The position numbers and the translations under genes were made by a program. A DNA stretch of 62,363 bases from Hyphomicrobiales bacterium (GTDB lineage: Bacteria > Pseudomonadota > Alphaproteobacteria > Rhizobiales > Rhizobiaceae): positions 10,331 through 72,693 of the forward strand of contig UBMP01000031.1 in NCBI GenBank assembly GCA_900466575.1, read 5' to 3'. Below are positions 44,770-54,044 of the stretch, piece by piece. Under the pieces are notes generated by a model, which was not told the origin of the DNA, ran no database searches, and saw only the letters and a program-made list of their open reading frames with translations. Each line of letters begins with the position of its first letter. Positions within the stretch are counted from its first letter, which is position 1.

Positions 44770-45852
44770 ATGCTCGCCCGTGCAGAAAATGCTCAAGGCG
44801 GTCAGGCTTATGGAGTACCGCCAATTCCAAATCGCGCTGCCAAGTCGCCGGAAAGGCGAGCTCAGATCATGGAAACCCTATTGGGAGCTGGCGTGTGGAC
44901 CTACGACGCTCGAACACGCGAAGTAACCTGGTCGGCAGGCCTATACCGTCTACTTGGGCTTGATCCCAACGTGATTACTGCAAGCATAGAACTTTACGAC
45001 TCTCTCGTGCACCCCGACGACAGGATGAGCCACGCGGAAATCATGCTTAGCGCCGAAGCGGGTGGTCTTGCTCAGCGCCGGTTCCGAATGATCAGGCCCG
45101 ATGGGCACCTTATTTGGCTCGAGAGCCAGCTTGACCTTCAGTACGACCGCGAGGGCAATCTTGTGATGCTTCAAGGGGTCGTCCAGGATGTTACCGCTGA
45201 TGAGAGACAACGGGCGGAAAGCGCGAAAACTGCTGCGGTAAACGGTGCCTTAAAAGCCTTTATTGGCGGAGACCTCTGGCGCGCAGACACCGAGGGCAAG
45301 CTGCTCGATTTCGGAGGATGGGTGAAGTTCACCGGCCAGAATGCCGCACAACTGAGAGACTACGACCAGCTTTCCGCCGTTCATCCCGACGACCGAAGCA
45401 TCTTCCGCAGGACGTGGCAGGAGGCGATAGCCCAGAAGGCCCCACTTGAACTGACTGTGCGGGTCAAAAGGCACGACGGCGTCTATCAGTCGTTTATGAC
45501 AAAGGCGGTGCCAGTTCTCGGGCCGCAGGGCGCTCTGGCCGAGTGGATCGGCGTCTCCTGGGCGGTCGACGAATTGGCAGCGCTCCAGAAAGCGACTGAA
45601 GGCATAGAGTCCTCCCACCTTCGTGCAGCCAGGGCCCTGTTGGACATCTCCGCGAAGGAACTAGCATTGCGATCAGGTTTGTCCTTCTCGACGATGCGTC
45701 GCATTGAAGAGGATACGAACGCGGTGCGCCCTGATAGCCTAAGCGCTGTCGTCGCATATCTTGAATCGCGAGGCATCAGGTTCAGCACTGGCGAAAACGG
45801 ATTCGTCACGCTTTCATTGTTGTCGAGCGCGGGAGCAGCTACTAAACTCTGA
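44770..45852 (+). CDS. Double-PAS regulator with C-terminal XRE-like helix-turn-helix
   Basis: The 360-residue cytosolic protein has PAS_3 domain 1 (about 33-145: GVWTYDARTREVTWSAGLYRLLGLDP, HPDDRMSH, DGHLIWLESQ), PAS domain 2 (about 160-275) and a C-terminal XRE-like helix-turn-helix (about 283-340: LRAARALLDISAKELALRSGLSFSTMRRIEE). PAS input with a single-copy HTH output suggests a one-component transcription factor. It is divergent from the chemoreceptor at 44544, whose expression it might control. No ligand can be inferred. Confidence 0.82.
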   Translation: MLARAENAQGGQAYGVPPIPNRAAKSPERRAQIMETLLGAGVWTYDARTREVTWSAGLYRLLGLDPNVITASIELYDSLVHPDDRMSHAEIMLSAEAGGLAQRRFRMIRPDGHLIWLESQLDLQYDREGNLVMLQGVVQDVTADERQRAESAKTAAVNGALKAFIGGDLWRADTEGKLLDFGGWVKFTGQNAAQLRDYDQLSAVHPDDRSIFRRTWQEAIAQKAPLELTVRVKRHDGVYQSFMTKAVPVLGPQGALAEWIGVSWAVDELAALQKATEGIESSHLRAARALLDISAKELALRSGLSFSTMRRIEEDTNAVRPDSLSAVVAYLESRGIRFSTGENGFVTLSLLSSAGAATKL

Positions 45853-46007
45853 AGCACGATGGCGCGATGAGGTCCAATTCTCCCAGCATTCCTTCCCGGA
45901 CGACGCAGCGGGATAAAGGCAGCCATCGCGCCGCCAAACGACGTCCGGTTTGCGCAAGTTCGCAGACCGAAATAGACGGTCCGGCCCCATTCCGGACGCA
46001 GATGATC

Positions 46008-46595
46008 TCAGGCCTGCGCCTCAGCGTGTTCGTCGCGGGCGGCCTCCCAGATTTCCTTGGCTGCGTCCAGGTTCATAGCGGCGATACCAAAGCCCACAAT
46101 CAGGTCGGGCCATGCCGAGCGCCACATATAGGCAGTCACCAGACCGGCACCAATGATCGCGACATTGGCAAACGCGTCGTTGCGGGCCGACAGGAACGCG
46201 GCCCGTGTCAGAGACCCCTTGGCATGACGGTAGTTTGCGAGAAGAAACGCGCAGCAGGTGTTGACCACCAGGGCTCCAAAGCCAGTAAGTGAGAGCGCAA
46301 AGGGAGCAGGTGGTATTGGATTTAAGAACTTGTACCAGGCGGTCCACAGGAACGCAGCCGCTGGAGCCAGCAGGATGAAGGCCATGAGCATGCCGATGCG
46401 GGCGCGGCTTTTGGCGGACCATGCCATGGCGAAGAATATGAGTAAGTTCACCGAGGCGTCTTCGACAAAGTCGGCGCTGTCCGCCAGAAGCGAAGCGGAG
46501 CCAATCTTCAGGGCGACGGCAAACTCCACACCGAAATAGGCAAGGTTGGCGGCAGCGATAATCAGCACGGCTTGGCGGAGTTTGTTGTCGAGCAT
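46008..46595 (-). CDS. Short cation diffusion facilitator-like transporter
   Basis: The 195-residue membrane protein has five or six helices. SLLADSADFVEDASVN in helix 2 and SARNDAFANVAI later match metal-site positions of the CDF family, but the C-terminal cytosolic domain is absent, so it is a short variant. It probably exports Co, Ni or Zn with protons in exchange. ATG 46595 follows GAGG. It lies 17 bp behind the RcnR-like repressor gene in the same operon, divergent from the RcnA-like exporter gene. Confidence 0.78.
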   Translation of the reverse strand: MLDNKLRQAVLIIAAANLAYFGVEFAVALKIGSASLLADSADFVEDASVNLLIFFAMAWSAKSRARIGMLMAFILLAPAAAFLWTAWYKFLNPIPPAPFALSLTGFGALVVNTCCAFLLANYRHAKGSLTRAAFLSARNDAFANVAIIGAGLVTAYMWRSAWPDLIVGFGIAAMNLDAAKEIWEAARDEHAEAQA

Positions 46596-46612
46596 GTGCA
46601 AAATCCTCCGGT

Positions 46613-46888
46613 CTATTTCAGGTAGGTGCGCAGAACGTCAATCAGCTCGGCGGCACCTTCGTCCCGTTCTGCCTGCGTCAGGTTGGCATCCGCCAGATGC
46701 ATCAGGATATGGTCTTCGATGACCTCACCCATCAGGCCGCTGATGGCCCCCCGCATGCCTGCAATGGCGTGCATGACTTCCCCGCAGCCCTTCTCCTCCT
46801 CAAGCATCCGTTCAAGTCCCTCGGCCTGTCCGCGCAAGCGTCGCACGCGGTTTATCAGCTTCTGCTTCTCATGGACGGTATGGCTCAT
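46613..46888 (-). CDS. rcnR: RcnR-like nickel/cobalt-responsive repressor (CsoR/RcnR family)
   Basis: The 91-residue four-helix repressor leaves its operator when metal binds. The positions of the RcnR metal ligands are all filled: His3, Cys35, His60 and His64, which separates it from copper CsoR and formaldehyde FrmR. The core is typical (INRVRRLRGQAEGLERML, GEVMHAIAGMRGA). It heads an operon with the CDF gene and faces the RcnA-like exporter gene; a shared promoter/operator lies between. Homologues in rhizobia are also called DmeR. Confidence 0.9.
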   Translation of the reverse strand: MSHTVHEKQKLINRVRRLRGQAEGLERMLEEEKGCGEVMHAIAGMRGAISGLMGEVIEDHILMHLADANLTQAERDEGAAELIDVLRTYLK

Positions 46889-46954
46889 GGGTCTCTCGCT
46901 TGGATGTTCGTCGTTTCACAGGCTCACTACCATAACAAACACACAAACCGGAAG

Positions 46955-46984
46955 TTGACAATATATAGGATGGCCCCCTATACC
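46955..46984. promoter_or_regulatory. rcnA promoter with RcnR-type operator
   Basis: TTGACA at 46955-46960 and TATACC at 46979-46984 form a -35/-10 pair with 18-bp spacing toward rcnA. Between and over the -10 lies TATAGG (46964-46969) and its complement CCTATA (46977-46982), flanking a CCCCC run. A G/C tract within AT-rich inverted arms is the known RcnR/CsoR operator type. Bound repressor would block the -10. Confidence 0.65.
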
Positions 46985-47015
46985 ATCTGACGAACATCAA
47001 CAGAAAGCTCCCGCC

Positions 47016-48203
47016 ATGAATTCGCTCACCGACCTTTTACAACAGGGCACTGCGCACGCATGGCTGTTCATACCCACGGGCATTTTGCTTGGAGCCTTGC
47101 ACGGTCTGGAGCCAGGTCATTCAAAGACTATGATGGCCGCCTTCATCATTGCCGTGCGCGGCACGGTAAAACAGGCGGTTCTGCTCGGACTGGCGGCCGC
47201 CATTTCCCACACCGCCGTGGTCTGGCTGGTGGCCTTGGGCGGTCAATATCTCGGGCGCGGCATGAATGCTGAGACCAGCGAGCCGTATTTCCAGATTGCC
47301 TCGTCTGTCATCATCGTTGGCATTGCGTTCTGGATGCTGTGGCGGACGTGGCGTGAGCAAAAACTGGAAGCGGCGCACCATCACGACCACCATCATCACC
47401 ATGGCGATGAAAGCCGCCGCATTGATACCGGTCACGGTGTCATGGCCCTTGAGGTTTTCGAAGATGGCGTGCCCCCGCGCTTCCGTGTCCGCTTTGAAAG
47501 TGGCCACGGATGGGCGGTAAAAGATGTGACCTTGGTGACCGAGCGGGCGGACGGGTCGCGGCAGGCCTTCACCTTTGCTGAAAAGCACGGCTATCTGGAG
47601 AGCTTGCAGGATATCCCCGAGCCTCACGCTTTCAACGCCCGCATCAGCCTCGGCCATGGCAATCACACCCATGATTACGACCTTGCATTCAGCGAAGACG
47701 ACCACAGCCATGACGGACTGGATCTCAATGACGGCGAATACATGGATGCCCACGAGCGCGCCCATGCCAACGATATTGCCCGCCGGTTCCAAAACCAGAA
47801 CGTCACCACATGGCAAATCGTCATGTTCGGCCTGACCGGAGGCCTTATCCCTTGTCCGGCCGCCATTACCGTACTGTTGCTGTGCCTCCAGCTCAAGCAG
47901 CTTTCTCTCGGCGCTGTCTTGGTCTTGTGTTTCAGCATCGGCCTTGCGGGCACGATGGTGTCGGCAGGCGTGCTGGCCTCGTTGAGTGTCCGGCACGTGC
48001 AGAAGCGCTGGTCAGGATTCAGCACCTTCGCCCGTCGTGCTCCTTACGCATCCGGGTTCCTTATGCTCCTGATCGCGCTTTATATGGGTTATGCGGGCAT
48101 ATTAGGCCTAGAAAGGAACCACGCGAATGTGACATCTGCTGCAAAGGCTTTCCCTCACCAAACTTCCGAAGTTTCCGCGCCATCGACTGTGGCGCTGGCC
48201 TGA
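47016..48203 (+). CDS. rcnA: RcnA-like nickel/cobalt efflux protein
   Basis: The 395-residue inner-membrane exporter of the NicO/RcnA family has the metal motif ALHGLEPGHSKTMMAAFIIAV (27-47), IPCPAAITVLLLC in the second half and about six helices. A cytosolic His-rich insert (HHHDHHHHHGDE, 120-131) and a second acidic/His loop (about 205-245: GHGNHTHDYD, EDDHSHDG) likely bind metal. The insert is much longer than in E. coli RcnA (274 residues). It is regulated from the shared operator by the divergent repressor. Confidence 0.92.
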   Translation: MNSLTDLLQQGTAHAWLFIPTGILLGALHGLEPGHSKTMMAAFIIAVRGTVKQAVLLGLAAAISHTAVVWLVALGGQYLGRGMNAETSEPYFQIASSVIIVGIAFWMLWRTWREQKLEAAHHHDHHHHHGDESRRIDTGHGVMALEVFEDGVPPRFRVRFESGHGWAVKDVTLVTERADGSRQAFTFAEKHGYLESLQDIPEPHAFNARISLGHGNHTHDYDLAFSEDDHSHDGLDLNDGEYMDAHERAHANDIARRFQNQNVTTWQIVMFGLTGGLIPCPAAITVLLLCLQLKQLSLGAVLVLCFSIGLAGTMVSAGVLASLSVRHVQKRWSGFSTFARRAPYASGFLMLLIALYMGYAGILGLERNHANVTSAAKAFPHQTSEVSAPSTVALA

Positions 48204-48430
48204 CACTTAGGGCCTTCGCCCGCTAACGAGCCTAGACATAAATCTGGCTCAGTCAGCACGTCTCTTCGCTAGATTGGGTTTCAGCGGATGGCTACACCAC
48301 GTAGGTTCGAAATGGGCACAGCCTACCTATAAGAATCTGATAAAAATCAGCCATGCCTGCGCATTCCTTTATATCGGTAGCGCGTGGTCTAACGGACGCG
48401 CAGCCGCCCGAATTTTGATCGGAGTTCCCT

Positions 48431-48868
48431 ATGAAACAGCTTTTTCTGGCATGGCAGTTTTGGGCTCTGCTTTCGGCGGCCTTTGCAGCGGTTACCGCGA
48501 TTTTTGCAAAGGTCGGCGTGAACCATGTCAACGCCGACTTCGCAACCTTCGTCCGTACACTTGTCATCATTGCAGCGCTCGGACTCATCCTCACTGCCAC
48601 CGGTGCGTGGCAGTCACCGGCGACGATCGAGGCCAAAAGCTGGCTGTTTCTGACCCTCTCGGGCATGGCCACCGGCGCGTCGTGGGTGTGCTATTTTCGA
48701 GCGCTGAAGCTTGGAGAGGCTTCCCGCGTCGCGCCAATAGACAAGTTGAGTGTCGTTCTCGTGGCCGTCTTCGGCGTCGCCTTTCTTGGGGAGCGGTTAT
48801 CAGTTCCGAACTGGCTAGGCGTCGCCTGCATCGGGGCCGGCGCAATTCTTGTCGCATATAAGGGATGA
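48431..48868 (+). CDS. Single-domain EamA/DMT transporter
   Basis: The 145-residue protein has four or five helices and one EamA unit (FAAVTAIFAKVGV, MATGASWVCYFRALKLGEASRVAPIDKLSVVLV, FLGERLS, GVACIGAGAILVA). Single-unit EamA proteins act as dimers; substrates vary. ATG 48431 has GGAG upstream. It overlaps the region upstream of the phosphatase gene, start 17 bp after the stop. The 227 bp before it hold no gene. Confidence 0.85.
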   Translation: MKQLFLAWQFWALLSAAFAAVTAIFAKVGVNHVNADFATFVRTLVIIAALGLILTATGAWQSPATIEAKSWLFLTLSGMATGASWVCYFRALKLGEASRVAPIDKLSVVLVAVFGVAFLGERLSVPNWLGVACIGAGAILVAYKG

Positions 48869-48884
48869 TGTCAGGATGACCTCT

Positions 48885-49445
48885 ATGAAAAAGCTCTTCA
48901 AGCGGGCCGGACAGGTCGTTCTGGCGGGAGTGCTCTCGGTTGGGGCGTACCTTGGTTATCTCCAAATATCTGACAACTTTGCGACCGTCGTCCCGAACGA
49001 GGTCTACCGTTCTGCGCAGCCGACATCAGCTTCGATCCATGAATTCGCGGCCCGCAACGGCATCAAGACCATCCTTAACCTCCGCGGCGAGAACACTGGC
49101 AGTCCCTGGTATGACGACGAAGTTGCGGCTGCCAAGGAGCTCAGCATCGACCATATCGACTTTGGCATGAGCGTACGTCAGGAGCTGGATCGCCAAAGGG
49201 TGGAGAAGCTCATTGAGATCATGCGGAACGCCCCAAAACCTCTACTCATTCACTGCAAGGCAGGTGCTGACCGTACCGGATTGGCGTCGGCCCTCTACCT
49301 GGCCGCTATCAAGAACGAAGGAGAGAAGGCCGCCGAGGAACAGATTTCCCTCTACTACGGGCACCTCTCGCTGCCGTTCATCCCCGAATACGCAATGGAC
49401 CGCACCTTTGAAGCCGCAGAACGTTGGTTGGGTATAAATGGGTAA
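48885..49445 (+). CDS. Membrane-anchored tyrosine/dual-specificity phosphatase
   Basis: The 186-residue protein has an N-terminal anchor or signal (VVLAGVLSVGAYLGYL), then a DSP/PTP domain: VYRSAQPTS, IKTILNLRGEN, general acid region and the P-loop HCKAGADRTG with nucleophile Cys. Related exported phosphatases act on phosphotyrosine or phosphoinositides. ATG 48885 is chosen for AGGA at good spacing; ATG 48876 and 48849 are alternatives. It appears co-transcribed with the EamA gene. Confidence 0.85.
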   Translation: MKKLFKRAGQVVLAGVLSVGAYLGYLQISDNFATVVPNEVYRSAQPTSASIHEFAARNGIKTILNLRGENTGSPWYDDEVAAAKELSIDHIDFGMSVRQELDRQRVEKLIEIMRNAPKPLLIHCKAGADRTGLASALYLAAIKNEGEKAAEEQISLYYGHLSLPFIPEYAMDRTFEAAERWLGING

Positions 49446-49869
49446 GATGAAAAAGCAGAGTGCCTAAGGCCCATCCTTTTTCAGCTTTTACAGTTCAAAC
49501 GCCGTTGCGGATCCCCGGCAACTATAAGAAGCGATTTTGCTGCACTGCTTTCTCGACCTCCGCAAAATCGAGCGCCTTGCTCCGATCAATGCGATGGATT
49601 GCAGCAGGGCGATGCGACGACGCTCGGCTCAGGTTCCGGCAGGGACGCCTCAGTTGTTCAGATTTTCGCCGTTCGCCCCTTTCGCGTTGCGCCAGCCGCT
49701 CGCTTTAATCGCAATGGTAGAAAGGATGCTTTTATGTCTTGAATGCCTCCGACTGAAATGAAAAAGACGATCAAGTTAAGGCCATAGTCAACACGAAACC
49801 CCAACGAAACTCTTCTAACGCAAAACTCGGTCACGCCTCCTTCCATGTTGCCAGATTCCAAGCCTCGCA
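49446..49869. other. Intergenic stretch, no convincing gene
   Basis: About 424 bp between convergent genes. Short frames on both strands have no RBS and unnatural composition. No hairpin terminator or repeat of note was seen. Confidence 0.4.
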
Positions 49870-50808
49870 TCACCGCGCAAGAGGCGGCAGTCCTTCGCAG
49901 GCTCGGATCAGCTCGATCATGTGGCGTAGCGCCGGGTGGTTTTGCCGGCGGCTGGGATAGTACATGTGGAAGCCTGCGCCCATGGACGACCATTCGGGCA
50001 TGACCACCTCCAGCCGGCCGTCCGTGAGTTCGGCTTCCGCGCGCCGACGCAGCACATAGGCCAGCCCGAGACCGTCGGCAGCCGCATCGATGGTGGTCTG
50101 CGTGTCGCTGATCGTGCAGTTGCCGGGCACGTCGATGCGCACCATCGCGTCGCCATTGCCCAGTTCCCATCGGAACGGCGAATTGTCTCCCAGCAGCAGA
50201 CGCAGGCAGGAATGGTCGGCGAGGTCAGCGGGCTCCGTCGGCCTGCCATGGGCGTCGAGGTATTTGGGCGCGCCGACGACGACCCATTCCAGAGGCTCGG
50301 TGAGCGCCACGGCTATCATGTCCTCCGGGACGGTGTCACCGTATCGTATCCCCGCATCGAATCCCTCCGCCACCATGTCGATCGGTCGGTTCTCGACCAC
50401 GACCGTCAGCCGTATGTCGGGGAAGCGGGCTCGAAAAGTGGCAAGCACAGGGCTCACCACAAGGCGGCTGGCGTCCGCGGGGATGTTCAGGCGCAGCTCG
50501 CCGAATGCGCCGGCGCGAACGTCGTCGATCTCCGACAGCGCCGAACCGATCTCGTCAAACCCCGCCTCTAGGCGCTCGGCAAAGCGCAACCCCGCCGGTG
50601 TGGGAGCGACGCTTCGGCTCGTGCGGTTGAGGAGCTTCGCGCCGAGACGCTCCTCCAGCCGGCGGATCGCATGGCTGAGAGCAGATGTCGTGATCCCCAG
50701 TTCAATCGCCGCCGCCTTGAAGCTGCGCCGCCGCACGACGATGGAGAAGGCCGCCAGATCAGGCAGTTCGGATCTCAAAAACGGCGGCACAGGGTGATTT
50801 CCGTTCAT
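49870..50808 (-). CDS. LysR-family transcriptional regulator
   Basis: The 312-residue regulator has the N-terminal winged HTH (LAAFSIVVRRRSFKAAAIELGITTSALSHAIRRLEERLGAKLLNRTSRSVAPT, quoted by its ends: about residues 13-65) and a two-lobed effector domain. It is divergent from a short-chain dehydrogenase gene with 90 bp between starts, the usual arrangement for a LysR protein controlling its neighbour. The inducer is unknown. Confidence 0.93.
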   Translation of the reverse strand: MNGNHPVPPFLRSELPDLAAFSIVVRRRSFKAAAIELGITTSALSHAIRRLEERLGAKLLNRTSRSVAPTPAGLRFAERLEAGFDEIGSALSEIDDVRAGAFGELRLNIPADASRLVVSPVLATFRARFPDIRLTVVVENRPIDMVAEGFDAGIRYGDTVPEDMIAVALTEPLEWVVVGAPKYLDAHGRPTEPADLADHSCLRLLLGDNSPFRWELGNGDAMVRIDVPGNCTISDTQTTIDAAADGLGLAYVLRRRAEAELTDGRLEVVMPEWSSMGAGFHMYYPSRRQNHPALRHMIELIRACEGLPPLAR

Positions 50809-50824
50809 CGCATCGTTGAATCAC

Positions 50825-50846
50825 ATGCATGGATAAGCGATTGCAT
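50825..50846. promoter_or_regulatory. Possible LysR binding site ATGCA-N12-TGCAT
   Basis: ATGCA at 50825 and TGCAT at 50842-50846 are inverted arms in the 90-bp divergent intergenic region. Spacing is near that of T-N11-A type sites. Weak call on position and symmetry only. Confidence 0.3.
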
Positions 50847-50898
50847 CCGCGCCTGCAAGGCGTAGTTTCGCGTCGAAATCGTGCAAGAGGAGGTCCCC

Positions 50899-51675
50899 AT
50901 GGGGGATATGCTGAAGATCCCGGACCTGGCCGACAGGGCCGTTCTCGTGACAGGGGCCTCGACCGGCATTGGCGCGGCGGTGGCCAAGGCTTTTGCGGCA
51001 CAGCGCGCGCGGGTCGCGATCCACTATAACGAAAGTGCCGCAGCCGCCGAGGTACTTCTCGACAGCATCCGGCAAGCCGGGGGCGAAGCAGTCCTCGTGC
51101 AGGGCGACATGTCGCGGCCGGGTGAAAGTGAACGCGTCGTGGAAGCCGCTGCGGCCAAGCTTGGCGGGCTCGACGGCCTCATCAACAATGCCGGCGGCAT
51201 GCTTGGCCGAATACCCACGGCAGAGGTGGACGATGGCCATTATGCCCGTGTGATGGACCTCAACGCACGCTCGGTGCTGGCCGCAACGCGGGCGGCGGTT
51301 CCGTTCCTCAAGCAGCGCGGTGGCTTCGTCATCAATACGACCTCGATTGCGGCACGCAATGGCGGCGGCAACGGTGCGATCCTCTACGCAGCCGCCAAGG
51401 GTTTCGTCTCGACGATCACGCGCGGCCACGCGAAGGAGTTCGTCGGCGATGCCATCCGCGTCAACGCCGTCGCACCCGGCATCGTCGCGACGCCGTTTCA
51501 TGATCGCTACACCAGTCCGGAAATGCTGGACGCCCAGCGGCAGAGCGTTCCGATGGGCCGCGTCGGCACGCCGGAAGAGTGCGTGGGCGCCTATCTCTTC
51601 CTCGCCTCGCCCCTTCTGTCCGGCTACATCACCGGCCAGATCATCGAGGTGAACGGCGGGCAGCTCATGCCCTGA
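50899..51675 (+). CDS. Short-chain dehydrogenase/reductase
   Basis: The 258-residue classical SDR has the cofactor motif TGASTGIG, NNAGG, the catalytic serine in NTTSIAARNG and the YAAAK pair. Arg after the second strand (AQRARVAIHYNE) suggests NADP. It ends SGYITGQIIEVNGGQ, as usual. ATG 50899 has an excellent AGGAGG site. It starts a two-gene unit with an aldo/keto reductase and is probably regulated by the divergent LysR protein. Substrate unknown. Confidence 0.92.
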   Translation: MGDMLKIPDLADRAVLVTGASTGIGAAVAKAFAAQRARVAIHYNESAAAAEVLLDSIRQAGGEAVLVQGDMSRPGESERVVEAAAAKLGGLDGLINNAGGMLGRIPTAEVDDGHYARVMDLNARSVLAATRAAVPFLKQRGGFVINTTSIAARNGGGNGAILYAAAKGFVSTITRGHAKEFVGDAIRVNAVAPGIVATPFHDRYTSPEMLDAQRQSVPMGRVGTPEECVGAYLFLASPLLSGYITGQIIEVNGGQLMP

Positions 51676-51770
51676 CGCCAGACTTGGCACCGTCACATCT
51701 TCCGATCGTTTGCCGCGCGCTGCCAACGGGCGCAGCGTCGATCGTGTCGGACACATCACAGGAGCATACC

Positions 51771-52763
51771 ATGACCATCACCACACGGCGTCTCGGCCGG
51801 ACCAACTGGAAAATCTCGGAAATCGGCTTCGGCGCCTGGGCGATCGGCGGTTCCTGGGGAGACGTGGACGAGGCCGACGCCCGTGCCAGTGTGCACGCTG
51901 CACTTGATGCCGGCATGACCTTCATCGACACCGCCGACGTTTACGGCGACGGCCGTTCGGAGCGCATCATCCGCGACGTGCTGAAGGAGCGCGGGGGCGA
52001 ACGGCCCATCGTCGCCACGAAGGCCGGGCGGCGCCTCAGCCCGCATGTGGCTGATGGATACAACAAGGCCAATCTGGAGGCTTTCGTCGATCGCAGCCTC
52101 TCCAACCTGGGCGTCGACGCGCTCGACCTCGTCCAGCTCCACTGCCCGCCGACCGAAGTCTATTACCGTCCCGAAGTGTTCGGCGCGATGGACGATCTGG
52201 TCGCTGCCGGCAAGATCCGCTTCTATGGCGTATCCGTGGAAAAGGTGGAGGAGGCCTTCAAGGCCATCGCCTTTCCGAACGTCTCGACCGTCCAGATCAT
52301 CTTCAACATGTTCCGGCGCAGGCCCGCGGAGCTGTTCTTTCCCGAAGCGGCACGACGCGATGTCGGCGTCATCGTGCGCGTCCCACTGGCAAGCGGCATG
52401 CTGACGGGGAAAATGGGCGCGGACTCGATCTTTGCTGCGGACGATCACCGCAACTTCAATCGCCACGGCGAAGCCTTCGACGTCGGCGAGACTTTCTCCG
52501 GCGTCCCCTTCGAGGTCGCGCTGGAGGCAGTCGAGGAACTGCGGGCACTCGTTCCCGGCAAGGCCTCCATGGCGCAGTTCGCGCTGCGCTGGATCCTGAT
52601 GGAAGAAGCCGTCTCCGTCGTCATCCCCGGCGCCAAGAACCGCGATCAGGCGACCGCCAACGCAGGCGCGAGTGCTCTGCCGCCGATCCCGGCCGATGTG
52701 ATGGACAAGGCGCGCGCGCTCTACCATGAGCGCATCGCGCCGCATGTCCACCAACGCTGGTAG
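51771..52763 (+). CDS. Aldo/keto reductase
   Basis: The 330-residue NADPH-dependent oxidoreductase is of the aldo/keto reductase superfamily: FIDTADVYGDGRSE (catalytic Asp and Tyr), IVATKAGRR (Lys), LVQLHCPP (His) and VVIPGAKNRDQA near the cofactor site. ATG 51771 follows CAGGAG; the frame is open to 51579 by overlap with the SDR. It is 95 bp behind the SDR and likely shares its regulation. Substrate unknown. Confidence 0.93.
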   Translation: MTITTRRLGRTNWKISEIGFGAWAIGGSWGDVDEADARASVHAALDAGMTFIDTADVYGDGRSERIIRDVLKERGGERPIVATKAGRRLSPHVADGYNKANLEAFVDRSLSNLGVDALDLVQLHCPPTEVYYRPEVFGAMDDLVAAGKIRFYGVSVEKVEEAFKAIAFPNVSTVQIIFNMFRRRPAELFFPEAARRDVGVIVRVPLASGMLTGKMGADSIFAADDHRNFNRHGEAFDVGETFSGVPFEVALEAVEELRALVPGKASMAQFALRWILMEEAVSVVIPGAKNRDQATANAGASALPPIPADVMDKARALYHERIAPHVHQRW

Positions 52764-52894
52764 GCTCAACCGTTATAAGATAGCGTGTGAGCTCGTTGTT
52801 CTCGGAAGTATGGCCAGTTTGACTACCGCCACAAGACGAAGGCCTACTTTGAAGCGGATATTGAGGCTGGCGCCCTATCTATTGGAGATAGACC

Positions 52895-53217
52895 ATGGCG
52901 ACTAATCGCAAGTTCAAGGGCAATGCCTTCGAGCCCATCCATAGTGCTGTCGAAGGTATGTATGCGGCAGGGTCCATCCACAACGAAACGATGCGGACCT
53001 TCGAGAAGATTGTCTGGTTGTCCCGCCGGAGATGACGCCAGATGAGATAAGGGCCTTGCGTGAAAAGATCCGCGTCAGTCAGCCGGTCTTTGCGCGCTAT
53101 GTGAACACGAGCCAATCCACAGTCCAAAAATGGGAGACACGCGCCAAACGCCCAGGCGGCCCGGCGCTATAGCTGCTTTCGCTTGCGCAGCAGCATGGTT
53201 TTCAGGTTTTGGCGTGA
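52895..53217 (+). pseudogene. HigA/XRE-type antitoxin gene, broken
   Basis: From ATG 52895 the frame reads NRKFKGNAFEPIHSAVEGMYAAGSIHNETMRTFEKI, then shifts near 53015. The other frame continues MTPDEIRALREKIRVSQPVFARYVNTSQSTVQKWE, a clear HTH of toxin-linked antitoxins, then hits TAG at 53170 before LLSLAQQHGFQVLA and TGA at 53215. One frameshift and one nonsense codon make it nonfunctional. No intact toxin gene is adjacent; 52764-52894 and 53218-53480 have no recognisable gene. Confidence 0.8.
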
Positions 53218-53480
53218 CCGGTCCTCTTTTCAGCTGGAGTACTCGATTTCTTCATTGCTGCTTGATGCGAACCGAATCGATGACCAAGCAATTACGCCCC
53301 CTTGTAATTTGTACGGCAGGGCCGTTACGACGTAAAGGAAACGCATCATGATGTGCGTGAGGCTCGACAGGACCCGTCCGATAGAGCGTGGGGAGATACA
53401 TAAACCGGCAATATGAGCCGCTGGATTCCAGACGTCCAATCTTGTTCGAGGTTGTGGCCCACAGGCAGCGCTTGCTCCTT

Positions 53481-54002
53481 TCAGTTGACGGGGCGACAAT
53501 TCGTGACCGTTAATGGTTTCGTTTCAACGCGGCCGTTCCCGATGAGATCTATACAATAAGGGATAGCCGGAAAAACGGCATCCAGATATATATCGATTGC
53601 CACCGGCTTGCCCGGCAGGTTGACGATCAGCGTCTTACCACGCGTTCCGGCCGTCTGGCGGGAGAGGATCGCGGTCGGCGTCTGTTCGAGGCTGGCACGG
53701 CGCATCAGATCGCCGAACCCCAACATTTCCTTGATCAGGACGGCGCGCATCGCTTCGGGCGTCTCATCGCGCGGCGACGGTCCGGTTCCGCCGGTCGTGA
53801 GGACGAGGTCGACGCGGTCCTGATCGCACAGGTCGATGAGCGTGTCGCGAACGGATTCAAAACCGTCCGGAATGACCCTGCGCGTCACCTCGTACGGCGA
53901 AACTATGACTTTCTTCAGCCAGGCCTCGATGGCCGGACCGCTCAAATCTTCGCATTCGCCACGGTTCGCCCGATCTGACACGGTTACGACGGCAATCTGC
54001 AT
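53481..54002 (-). CDS. mogA: Molybdopterin adenylyltransferase MogA
   Basis: MogA adenylylates molybdopterin before molybdenum insertion by MoeA. The 173-residue protein has the MoCF_biosynth pattern: VVTVSDRANRGECEDLSGP, VDLVLTTGGTGPSPRDETPEAM and NLPGKPVAIDIYLDAVFPAIPYCIDLIG. ATG 54002 has GGAGA upstream; the frame is open to 54023. It is the last gene of the nitrate reductase operon, supplying cofactor for NarG. Confidence 0.93.
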   Translation of the reverse strand: MQIAVVTVSDRANRGECEDLSGPAIEAWLKKVIVSPYEVTRRVIPDGFESVRDTLIDLCDQDRVDLVLTTGGTGPSPRDETPEAMRAVLIKEMLGFGDLMRRASLEQTPTAILSRQTAGTRGKTLIVNLPGKPVAIDIYLDAVFPAIPYCIDLIGNGRVETKPLTVTNCRPVN

Positions 54003-54044
54003 TTCGGTCTCCGCTCGTTCCAACTCATGATTCCGATCTTGGTC

